Both the position numbers and the translations under genes were made by a program. Of a stretch of 21,944 bases of DNA, positions 1 through 7,712 are shown one piece after another. This stretch comes from Chara braunii (lineage: Eukaryota; Streptophyta; Charophyceae; Charales; Characeae): positions 439,705 to 461,648 of the forward strand of contig BFEA01000660.1 in NCBI GenBank assembly GCA_003427395.1. The letters run 5' to 3'. The notes below the pieces were generated by a model, which had not been told where the DNA came from, searched no databases, and saw only the letters and a list, made by a program, of their open reading frames with translations. Each line of letters opens with the position of its first letter. The stretch's first letter is position 1.

Positions 1-76
<76 letters not shown>
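1..76. repeat. (TG)n microsatellite at the window edge
   Basis: Thirty-eight uninterrupted TG dinucleotides, cut by the window start, so the true length is unknown. The open frame of alternating Val and Cys codons running through it is an artefact of the repeat. Confidence 0.98.
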
Positions 77-77
<1 letters not shown>

Positions 78-417
78 ATGAGAGAGAGGTTGAAAAGAGA
101 AGGGGGAGGTGGAGATGAGCGGGAAGATGATCGAACACAGAAAGGAAAGGCCACACGCGACATAGAGGAGACATGCGGGATGCATAACGTCGTGAGGTCG
201 GGGCGTCATCCATTCGACTTGTTGGAATGCGCACTTGTGTTTGTTGTGTCCCGCGTGTTGTTATCCCGATATATTGTGGATCTTGGTGGATCGGACTGCG
301 TTGCAGCAGGTAAGCAGCAGTCTTGCGGCTTGCTCCACGGTACTTCCATCGGTAGGAAGAGTAAAAATCAAATGAATCTACCGCTAAAACATGGAAGTAC
401 ACATACACACACCCCAT
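77..417. other. Unassigned non-coding stretch
   Basis: Purine-rich for the first 60 bases, then mixed sequence. The frame continuing from the TG tract has no recognisable domain. I see no gene, RNA or repeat I can name here. Confidence 0.5.
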
Positions 418-668
418 GCTACGTGAACCAGTGCTGCGGGCTACGTGCTTTGGTGGTATGTGTTTAGCCTCTCTCTGCTACCGGTGCTACGTGCTTCATG
501 CTTGCTACGCGGTTCGTTCTTCTCCATATCTCTCTTTGTGCTACCGGTGTTATGTGATCCATGAGTTTGGTGCTACGTGCTTTGTGAGTTTGGTGCAACT
601 TGAATTGTGCGTGCTACGTGAATTGTCCTGCGTGCTACGTGAACTTCTACGTGGCGTACTGCAACGTG
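418..668. repeat. Degenerate minisatellite built on GCTACGTG
   Basis: Six exact copies of GCTACGTG start at 418, 440, 486, 572, 613 and 634, with one- or two-base variants at 504, 549, 646 and 661. Spacing is irregular, 14 to 55 bases. Flanks such as GTGCTACGTGAA and GCTACCGGTG also recur, so this is a decayed minisatellite and not chance clustering of an octamer. Translated peptides rich in Cys, Tyr and Arg are a by-product. Confidence 0.75.
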
Positions 669-990
669 TGCATTGTCTACCTTATGGAACTCGGAGGGCT
701 AGGCTAAATCATGGTAGAAGGTTTCTGCATTGGTGGTCAATCATTGTCAACTGGAGGCTTCATTGGCATGGTTCGCTCAAGAAGTGCTCCGGGATACACG
801 TGCGACATACACACGTTCACACACCAACACACATAGCCGCACAGTTACACACACAGACAGTGCGTTGCTGCTTTTTTAGCAACATTTTGACTTGCTGGCT
901 TTCAATGCGATTTTGCACTCTGGATTTCGGTCATTCCGCTTGTCCTTGCTTTTGACTGCCCTCCGGCCGGGGTTGCCTCACTGCATTGAA
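669..990. other. Unassigned; contains a CA-rich patch
   Basis: Interrupted CA-rich sequence lies at about 795-865. No coding sequence or structured element was recognised in the rest. Confidence 0.5.
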
Positions 991-1337
991 CTAGCATTTC
1001 GTTAAAATTGACATTTTTTAATATTTTCACGAAATTGGGCATCCAAGAAAAAACTAAGTTTTTTAGTGTGTTTTTGTACCCACGACATCGGACCATTGAT
1101 GGTCCGGCGTCCTGGGGACTCCGGACCATCTGATGTATCTCGTCGTAAAATACCGTCAAAATACATCCGAGGGTAAAAAAATAAAAATAAAAAATTGAGG
1201 CATATCAGATGGTCCGGCGTCCCCAGCATCAATGGTCTAATGTGGTCGGCGCAAAAAAATGTCAAAAAGTACTGTGCTTTTTTGGAAGTTCAATTTCATG
1301 AAAATAGTAAAAAATATCAATTTCAACGAAATGCCTA
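991..1337. mobile_element. MITE-like foldback element with 3-bp target duplication
   Basis: The left arm (994 to about 1140) reads as an imperfect inverted copy of the right arm (about 1196-1334). Termini are GCATTTCGTT on the left and its near-complement ending CGAAATGC on the right. CTA occurs immediately outside both ends (991-993 and 1335-1337), which fits a 3-bp target-site duplication as made by CACTA or PIF/Harbinger transposases. The inner parts of both arms carry GGACCATTGAT and CGGACCATCTGAT. A short A-rich spacer (about 1142-1195) separates the arms and no transposase is encoded, so it would be a non-autonomous element. Superfamily is uncertain. Confidence 0.72.
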
Positions 1338-1919
1338 TTATTGGCTGCTGGTCATCATCGTAAGTTTAGTTGTGATCATGGTTGCTTGTTACTAAGATCA
1401 CCCGCTTTCTTGTCATGAACGGGCGAATCAGGCATGTGCCTCACTTGGGAAACAGAGCATATGTGTGTTCGTGTGTGTGGGTGGGTGTGTATCTTTGATT
1501 GCGTATGTGTGTGCATGCTCCCTTGCTCATGCCTCTGTGTGAACGAGGAAGTGTCTATCACTTTTATGTTGGGAGAAATCGGATGTTAGCTTTTGCGGTT
1601 TATTGCGGTATGCCGTTTCATGTTTGTCTATTGCTTGGTAGATATCGCTTATGGCTGCTAGCCATAACTGTGTTTGAAGTTTGAAGTCAAATTTGAGCTT
1701 GATGATGTGGGATTATGTCTGATAACTTGTGTCGCGATTGGCTCGGTATAGTCTGGTTTGGGTCCATGTAGGTTTGCACAGAACAACTTTTCTCCTCATC
1801 AACCTTGTGGGTGTGTCCTCAAGCTTGAGAAGTGTGAGGTGCTTGCAAGTGTTTGTCCGTGGTTGTTACTCGTTCCAGCGGTGGTCTCTGCTGCAAAGCG
1901 CACGTGCTCAAAGATACTC
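1338..1919. other. Unassigned; contains degenerate TG-rich sequence
   Basis: Interrupted TG-rich sequence occurs at about 1459-1520. Several short frames exist on both strands, but none has a recognisable motif. Confidence 0.5.
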
Positions 1920-2112
1920 ATACACACACACAGACAGAGAAAAAATAAAAATAAAAAATAGAGATGGAGAGGAAGGAGATGGAAAGAAAGGAGAAAGAGG
2001 GAGGAAGGAGAAAAACGGGAGAATAAGTTGAGAAAGGAGGTGAGAGAAAAGAAGGGGATCGGTGAAGGTGGAGGATGTGTGAACGGGAGGATGAAGACTT
2101 ACGCGAGTGGGG
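1920..2112 (+). repeat. CA run followed by a long polypurine tract
   Basis: A short CA run (about 1920-1932) leads into roughly 180 bases that are almost purely A and G on the + strand. Short GGAGA and GAAAG-type words recur without a fixed period. Such tracts can form triplex (H-) DNA; that is inference only. The Arg/Lys/Glu-rich and Ser/Phe-rich peptides from the two strands are compositional. Confidence 0.8.
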
Positions 2113-2329
2113 GAATGAGTGTGTGAGGGAGAACACGAGTGCACAACCAGTCAAGCGAACGGATACTGTGCACAACCAATCGAGTGAGATAATGCTGTGC
2201 GCACTTCATCTGCCATGATCTGACAGAAAGGGACTGGGTATGACTAACTGTTGCTGAAAAACATAGCGAGAACGAGAAATTTCGTGAAACTGTCTCGTTA
2301 TGTGAGTGTTTTTTTGTGGGGATGTGGCC
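2113..2329. other. Unassigned
   Basis: Nothing recognised. GTGCACAACCA appears twice about 40 bases apart, beginning near 2139 and 2168. Confidence 0.4.
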
Positions 2330-2363
2330 GCAAGGGAATCGACTCCGTGTAGTCTTGCCTTGC
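2330..2363. repeat. Hairpin with an architecture like the downstream array
   Basis: The outer stem GCAAGG (2330-2335) pairs with CCTTGC (2358-2363). The inner stem GACT (2341-2344) pairs with AGTC (2351-2354) around the 6-base loop CCGTGT, with an asymmetric internal loop of 5 versus 3 bases. Outer stem, asymmetric internal loop, inner stem and a six-base loop beginning CC are also the plan of the hairpins at 2641-2953. Confidence 0.55.
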
Positions 2364-2640
2364 TTAATAGACTACCTAACATTGATAAAATGAGGTTCTT
2401 AGTGGATTGAAAAATTGTGCGTGCAATTGGTCATAATACTATGAAACTGGACAGCATCAACTAACTTTTGCCCTACAGCTGCATCTTCTCAAAGTCCTAA
2501 ACTAACATAGTTCAGAGATCAGGCGGAAGGTTTTAAGATGTGGGGCACAAGTTTCATATGGCGTACCCGCATGAGCTTAAAAACTTCCGAATGATCCAGG
2601 GATTAAGAAACGTCCAAAGCAACGACCGAAAATTTGCGAA
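2364..2640. other. Unassigned
   Basis: No gene or repeat recognised. A + strand frame beginning at 2540 runs into the hairpin array but has no domain and is probably fortuitous. Confidence 0.4.
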
Positions 2641-2953
2641 AGCGATAGGAGGAGCGAGGCCCCGAGAGACCTGCCCTATCGCTATAATGGCACGAATAAG
2701 GAAGGATGGTGATAAACGAAGCAAGGCTCCGAAAAACCTGCCTTATTACCAACCAGTCGTGCGTCAACGCAAGTAAGCGATAGGAGGAGCGAGGCCCCAT
2801 AAGGCCTGCCCTATCGCAACAATTAGCACAGGTAAGGGAGGTGGTGATAAGAGAAGCGAGGCTCCGAGAAGCCTGCCTTATTGCCCGCCAGCCGTGCTTC
2901 AACATCAAACAGCGATAGGAGAAGCGAGACCCCATGAGGTCTGCTGTATCACG
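2641..2953. repeat. Array of five hairpins, 67-68 bp period, two alternating types
   Basis: Units start at 2641 (A1), 2708 (B1), 2776 (A2), 2843 (B2) and 2911 (A3). Each has an outer stem, a purine-rich 5' internal loop, a 5-bp inner stem AGRCY/RGYCT and a six-base loop CCRWRA. Type A outer stems are AGCGATAGG with CCTATCGCT (A1, perfect) or GCGATAGG with CCTATCGC (A2, perfect). Type B outer stems are GGTGATAA with TTATTACC (B1) and GGTGATAAG with CTTATTGCC (B2), which pair fully if G-U is allowed. The A-B pair repeats every 135 bp. A3 has a partly decayed outer stem. The period is a multiple of three, so long frames stay open on both strands (- strand 2603-2962 with a 45-residue repeat). I regard these as side effects. 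Confidence 0.85.
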
Positions 2954-3463
2954 ACCAGACACTCAATTAAAAGGTGAGGACTCTGTGTGATCTACCCTTC
3001 TATGACAACTCTTATGAAGATCCCGCAAAAGTCTAACGAAGTGACAATATCTATTTTTTGATTCTACTGAGGTGGAGGTAGAAAGAATATGGCCTCGTGT
3101 GACTTGTCCTGCTACCTTAACCTATTAATTGATGACAATCTTATGATTCTACTCCATATGAGATTGAAAATATTTTGTCTTTGTATGTCTGGAGAGGAAA
3201 GTTTTGACGATGTTAGCTTTATATTTTTCGTCCTTTAGACGACTATCTCTGGAAGCTGATATGATAAGAAGTTAGAGAGGCTACCTAGAGGAAGTTATGT
3301 CGATATAGTATTATTTCAGACTAAAATGAAGTTCACTATATTGAACTTCATATAGGGTTATGTCGATGGCAAAGAGGTGTTGAGACCGTGTTGACCTGTG
3401 TGTGATTGCAAGTCACCTTTACTTTCAAGAGGACTTATTATGAGTCTATACAAAGACTACATG
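2954..3463. other. Mostly unassigned; looser relatives of the hairpin array and one strong hairpin
   Basis: Words resembling the loop region of the hairpin at 2330, such as CTGTGTGATCT (2983), TCGTGTGACTTG (3095) and CCGTGTTGACCTG (3386), recur about every 100-300 bases. ATGAAGTTCA (3326-3335) and TGAACTTCAT (3342-3351) form a perfect 10-bp stem with a 6-base loop. The 12-mer GTTATGTCGATR is repeated near 3293 and 3357. No coding sequence recognised. Confidence 0.45.
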
Positions 3464-3483
3464 CTGTTACCTTATGGTAACAG
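3464..3483. repeat. Perfect 8-bp hairpin with 4-base loop
   Basis: CTGTTACC (3464-3471) pairs with GGTAACAG (3476-3483) around TTAT. It is not followed by a T run, so nothing marks it as a terminator. Confidence 0.6.
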
Positions 3484-3775
3484 GTTGGTTCGCCAACTCA
3501 ACCCTCACTCACCCTCGACACCCACACTTTGCATCAGCCTTTGTACTGAATGACATCTTTTATTTTCGGGTCATTGTCTAAAGGGTCTGTGTTTGGTAAA
3601 AAAAGGTCCTTGAATGACTAAAGTCAGATGAGGATGAATGACTACGTTGAAAAAAAAAATGTCTAGTGAAAAGGTTGTAAGTGTAAGTGTAATGTGGATG
3701 AAAGTGAATAAAAGGTTGACTCTATTAGGATTGTGTAAATGTGATTGATTATGTTTGCAGGTCAGTAACACGACC
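3484..3775. other. Unassigned
   Basis: AT-rich with an A9 run near 3650. No gene, RNA or repeat recognised. Confidence 0.4.
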
Positions 3776-3927
3776 AACCACGGACTATTCACTCAACACG
3801 CATTACCGAACTTATGTTTACCTGAGCCTCGACTCAGACACTTCATCGACAAACCACGGGATATTCACTAAACACGCATTACCGAACTTATGTTTACCCG
3901 AGCCTCGACTCAGACACTTCATCGATA
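3776..3927. repeat. 76-bp tandem duplication, two copies
   Basis: Copy 1 (3776-3851) and copy 2 (3852-3927) differ at five positions, about 93% identity. Each begins AACCACGG and contains ACGCATTACCGAACTTATG. Because 76 is not a multiple of three, the reading frame is not preserved between copies, which argues against a coding duplication. Confidence 0.92.
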
Positions 3928-4379
3928 CCTAACCTTTGTACATTTTGTTTGGATTTTCGACTTTTACTCCTTGATGTTAAATAGATTATGATAATTGGCA
4001 AAGACTAAAAACCTGATTCATGTCATTTTCTTTGAAAGACTACGAACCTACTTTTATTTGTGATGTCTGTTTGAAAGGCCAAGAGCTTATGTTGCTTGTC
4101 TTTCAAAAGTCGAAGCTTTGTTCATTCTGATGTTTGCCTCTGTTTGTGTAAAAATGTAAAAGACATCTCCCTGCCTAATTACTCAGTATCTTATTTAATT
4201 TCATATGTATCTATGATATGGCAAAAAACTTTCATAAAGAGATATACTAAATGAATTTAATCACTAGGTAGGATGGGTATATATTTTATATGCAACCCCT
4301 GACAATTCAAGCATTGAAGGGATCATGCTCCGAAAAAGGGTTAGGTTATGAGTCATACCTATGGAAACTAGTTATAGTC
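3928..4379. other. Unassigned AT-rich sequence
   Basis: AT-rich, without recognisable coding sequence, RNA or repeat structure. Confidence 0.45.
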
Positions 4380-4800
4380 AAAGCATAATATGCACGAACG
4401 TCCGTCGGTCGAGTCGACCTGAATTGTGAGTCGTTCCAGGAGATCAGCGCCCCCGATGCCTGACAAGTATGCAGGTCAGTCTTAAGGCGTTCTACCTCGC
4501 GTATGCCTATGCTACGGCGATCGAGCAAATGCTATCGTTTGACTTACCTCTGCGATTGCATGTAAAACCCTTCGCACGTGGGTAAGTAGCTCAACAGGGA
4601 TACACCCACCTAAGGGATGGTGACAACTCCCGCAAGTGGAGGTGAGTTGTACCTCGCGAAACCTCTGTCCTGTCGCAAGGGCCGCAAGAGGTATAGCTGG
4701 CGCGCACGGTCGGAGTTGGTCTTTCACTGAAACGCTTCTAAAACTCCTGCGTGATGCGACCGTGAGGTCCGACACTAAAAATGCTTTATGTCTGGGTGTG
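4380..4800. repeat. Dispersed repeat, copy 1
   Basis: Diverged but clearly related to 15000-15480 in the same orientation. Shared blocks in order include an AGCGCCCC block, CCTCTGC[G/A]ATTGCATGTAAAA, TTCGCACGTG followed by AGTAGCTC and AGGGATAC, a GGTGACA block, an AAACCT-TCCTGTCG block, AGCTGGCGC, and CTGCGTGA near the end. It has no long open frame. It may be the remnant of a solo LTR or of a non-autonomous element; neither terminal repeats nor a target duplication could be fixed. Confidence 0.72.
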
Positions 4801-4846
4801 AGACCGCCGCGTCAGACACCGCTTCCCACCACCACGCGCAGAAACA

Positions 4847-4898
4847 CACATAAACACAAACACAAACACATACTTTCAAATACATACAAACATGCACG
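4847..4898. repeat. Degenerate (CAAACA)-like simple repeat
   Basis: AC-rich sequence with several consecutive AAACAC or ACAAAC hexamers, then looser CATACAAA words. Confidence 0.75.
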
Positions 4899-5003
4899 TA
4901 CACCTTGCCCCCACCCTTTCACAAACACCATAAAGTCGGCAATTGGATCAGTGTGGCATACTGCGCAGCCACATGGGCCTGCAGGGCCTGACCAACGTTC
5001 TCA

Positions 5004-5160
5004 GCCTAAAAGCCTGAAAACAAGGGCTTACAGGCGCTGTGTCGTTTCGGCCTAAAAACCTGAAAACAAGGGCCTACAGGCCCTGTGTAGTTTAAGCCTA
5101 AAAAGGGTCCTCCAGGCCCTGAGTCTTTTCAGCCCGAAACGGAGGGTCATTTTCAAGCCC
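5004..5160. repeat. 46-bp tandem repeat, two full and two degraded units
   Basis: Full units at 5004-5049 and 5050-5095 begin GCCTAAAA and share CCTGAAAACAAGGGC and ACAGG-GCTGTGT. A third unit (5096-5131) has lost about 10 bases and a fourth (from 5132) is weak. In unit 2, AGGGCC-taca-GGCCCT forms a small perfect hairpin. Words such as CCAGGGCCTGG (5262-5272) continue the same composition downstream. Confidence 0.85.
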
Positions 5161-5306
5161 TCATAAGATTGACCTGCCCTGAAACTTAGGCGCCAGACCA
5201 GGGTTTTAGCACAAGCCATTTTGGGCCTGTTTTCAAAGCAACCTTTGTTTGAACCTTAACGCCAGGGCCTGGCACGTTTTGGCATTGGCAAGAGCAACCT
5301 CCTGGA

Positions 5307-5334
5307 CGGGCCAGCACTATATAAGACTGGCCCG
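5307..5334 (+). promoter_or_regulatory. TATA-like box inside a perfect inverted repeat
   Basis: TATATAAG (5318-5325) sits in the loop between CGGGCCAG (5307-5314) and its perfect complement CTGGCCCG (5327-5334). Downstream lie a GGGAATTCCC palindrome (5371-5380) and a CACGTG G-box (5389-5394). TATA sequence plus nearby G-box would fit a Pol II core promoter, perhaps of a lost LTR element, but no coding sequence follows. Promoter function is inference. Confidence 0.35.
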
Positions 5335-5394
5335 CCCTGCAGGCTGCAAGTAGTTCATAAGAACTTCCTAGGGAATTCCCAGGCACTTCACGTG

Positions 5395-5829
5395 CAGGAG
5401 GCAGGAGACCGTCTTCAGGATTCCGCAACAACACTCTGGAGGAGCGCTGTAATAATAGTAGTAGTGTTAGCAGTAGTCTTCAGAGTTGGGCGCTATTAGG
5501 TGGTTGGCGGAGGTCAGGGAGACTTACTTGTGGTGCTGTCGGGGCAGAAACCTTGACAAGGGTATCTGCCCGGTGTTTTTAAATGTCGGACGATGTCCGA
5601 CTTATTAAGTGGGTTTTCGGGCTTCATAACTTGACGAGATGGGTTATCTGCCATAAGTCTATCCGAACTTGACCTATGACTGAGATACTAAAAGTTCCAA
5701 CTTCAGTCTGAACACGTGTGGCATCCGATAGTGATGGCAGTAAGCGGCCGTGCCTCGCCTTTGGCGAAGCCGCGGGAAGGTGCGGGCATGGGAACGAAAA
5801 AACTGAACCTATTTAACCTAAAATAGTGT
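5395..5829. other. Unassigned; one perfect hairpin and a direct repeat
   Basis: GTCGGAC (5585-5591) and GTCCGAC (5595-5601) make a 7-bp stem with a 3-base loop. CTTGACAAGGGTATCTGCC (about 5552) and a related CTTGACGAGATGGGTTATCTGCC-type block (about 5631) form an imperfect direct repeat 80 bases apart. No gene seen. Confidence 0.5.
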
Positions 5830-6312
5830 CGCGCGGCTGTTAAGCTGCGCGATTCAGAGCCTGAGCGGGCGAAAAAGAGGTCACCACGATAAGATTGGGC
5901 CGTAGTGTGAAGGGACAAAGAGCTTGTGGGTTCGTGGGGCTTCGGCGCCACGGACCGGGGGTGATGACGTTAGGGCCGGCCGGGTGGGGCAGCTGCTAAG
6001 GCTGTCGGCTGCCGACCCCGCCTGCCAGCCTCTGCAACAAGCAGGCTTAGCAGACACGGCCTGCTAAACGCTGGAAGGGGGCCTGTTGGGCGCTGGAGCC
6101 CCTCATATAGAAGAGCTGCTCCCTTCCTGATGTGAAAGGGAGCTAGCCCAGTAGGTGCTGCCGCCAGATTGTTGCCTTGGAGATACTGGGATCGAATCTG
6201 ACGACTTGCATACACCACTGGGCTGGTTCCTTTTGGAGCTGGCCGCGGCTGTTTGATGCCTGCGCGGTCGGATCTGGCCGTCCGATCGTGAAAATCGCGC
6301 GGTCCAGATCCG
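5830..6312. repeat. GC-rich region dense in inverted repeats
   Basis: Stems found by eye: CGCGCGGCT/AGCTGCGCG (5830-5838, 5843-5851, one G-T pair); CTGCTAAG (5993-6000)/CTTAGCAG (6046-6053) enclosing GTCGG/CCGAC (6004-6016) and CCTGC/GCAGG (6021-6045); TTAGCAG (6047-6053)/CTGCTAA (6061-6067); GCTCCCTT (6118-6125)/AAGGGAGC (6136-6143); CGGATCTGG (6269-6277)/CCAGATCCG (6304-6312). Long - strand frames here are typical of high GC and lack any domain. It could be the remains of an untranslated leader or LTR. Confidence 0.6.
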
Positions 6313-6793
6313 GCGCGCGTGGATCTGCATGGTCCCTGTGCAAGGATAACACACATAAGTCGTGAAGTGGCCGAGTGTTTTTTTTTTTAATTTTATTTCG
6401 GAAAAAAAAAAAAAACCTTTGAATTTTTTCGAATCCCTTGGGATTCGAACTCAAGCTTGTATTTCGAAAACCGTGGCTGAAGAGCCACACGAAAAAGGTC
6501 GTGGTCCCACTAGCAAAGAGCATCGAATTGAATGCCTGAATCTGGATGTGTTTGAGGGCAGAAGAAGGAAATCGAGATAGAACTGCTTTTTTTGTATCTC
6601 TACATAAAACATAGCCAGATTCACGAATTCTATCCTATCCCCCCCGTTCGCTAGTGGGACCTCGACCAAGGTGTTCGTTGGCCTAAGCCAATGAAAAAGA
6701 AAAAGAAAAAATAAATAAAAATAAATTGGAGCGCCACATGGCGCATAGCTTCGGACTTGTTGATCGTGACAACGCTCGTGAAAATGGGCGATC
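6313..6793. other. Unassigned sequence upstream of the LINE
   Basis: Contains T and A runs (6377-6415), a small GTGGCT/AGCCAC hairpin (6473-6488), a GCGCCA/TGGCGC hairpin (6731-6744) and an A-rich patch (6690-6725). No gag-like LINE ORF1 can be recognised, so if the element had one it is missing. Confidence 0.45.
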
Positions 6794-6882
6794 GGGAATT
6801 GATCTGAATTTTCACAAAGACAAAGGCCGAGGAAGCTTGGGCCCAGACTGCCGAATCCAAAGAGTAGGCGAAAAGGAACCAG

Positions 6883-7700
6883 ATGGTTCTTCCTCCTAAA
6901 GTTCGCGTTGCTTCATGGAACATTCGCGGACTGGGTGAAACTTCCAACAGGTTCAAAAGGTTACGCCTAAGGGCGTGGGTCCATAAATTAAATGTTCAAA
7001 TTTTAGACCTTCAGGAGACGAAACTAGACAATGAGAAGTTAGCAGAGGTTGTTGCGCTGTGGGACGGACCCCAAATCTGGTCCCCGGCTGTTGGCTCCAA
7101 GGGAGGGGTTGCGGTACTTATCCAGAAGGAACTAGAAGCTACTGTCCTGGATTCATATGCTGATGCGGGAGGAAGAATGGCTTGGATAAAATTTTTGATG
7201 GGAACTGAAGAATGGGCGGTGATGCCAATATACGCCCCTGTGGAATACAGTATAAGAATGAATTTTCTAGCTAATCTCCCAGCTTTCATTCCCGACACAT
7301 AAAATTTGATCATTCTTGGAGACTGGAATACTGTATTAGTCCCCGGCTTGGACTCTTCTTCTATTAGACCGGCAAGGGCTGACGCAGACCTGTTGAGAAC
7401 CTTTATGGACTCTCAGTCTCTGTGGGATGTTTACAGAACCTTAAACCAGAGTCAAGTGGTTTTACTTGGTATGGTCCTCGACCGTCTAAGTCAAAGGAAG
7501 CCCCACGCTGCCGTTTAGATGCAATTCTGGCAAGGGGCGCACCTTGGGATAGGTGTTGTTGGTCGGACTTAGATGACATCCATCTGTCAGATCACTACCC
7601 CGTGCTAATGGATGTGGTAGCCCAGGACTTAATAGAGAAGGAGAGACCTCCCTTCAGGTTAAATATAAACGTACTTAAAGATGAGGGAGTTAAAGAATAA
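6883..7700 (+). pseudogene. LINE ORF2, apurinic-like (EEP) endonuclease part
   Basis: In an intact LINE this domain nicks target DNA to prime reverse transcription. The start ATG at 6883 places SWNIRG at residues 11-16 and LQETKL at 43-48, which are the EEP metal-binding Asn and Glu motifs; an IYAP motif follows. After an in-frame TAA (7300-7302, probably from CAA) the frame resumes with LGDWN (about 7315-7329). An apparent one-base deletion in the C run near 7447 then shifts to another frame that carries the catalytic SDHYP motif (7587-7601). A further TAA (7698-7700) separates it from the RT part. All catalytic motifs are still readable, but no complete enzyme can be made. AT-rich third positions contrast with the Ty3 element. 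Confidence 0.9.
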
Positions 7701-7712
7701 ATTACAGATCAA

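Noticed and set aside
6-467. 153-codon + strand frame starting with alternating Val-Cys
   Set aside because: Half of it is the TG microsatellite and the rest has no domain or composition bias of a protein.
2641-2953. CRISPR-like regular spacing
   Set aside because: The repeats are diverged, spacers are themselves related between A-B pairs, there are no cas genes, and the window is eukaryotic.
2603-2962. - strand frame with a 45-residue repeat across the hairpin array
   Set aside because: The 135-bp period is a multiple of three, so any open unit stays open. The conserved features are base pairs, not codons; no known domain is seen, and the opposite strand is also partly open.
4560-4620. tRNA or 5S-like gene within the dispersed repeat (GTAAGTAGCTCA resembles a D arm)
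   Set aside because: No matching anticodon or T arm, and no acceptor stem could be formed in either copy.
5970-6523. Overlapping - strand frames of 126-128 codons before the LINE
   Set aside because: GC-rich non-coding sequence with inverted repeats; three overlapping frames on one strand and no motif.
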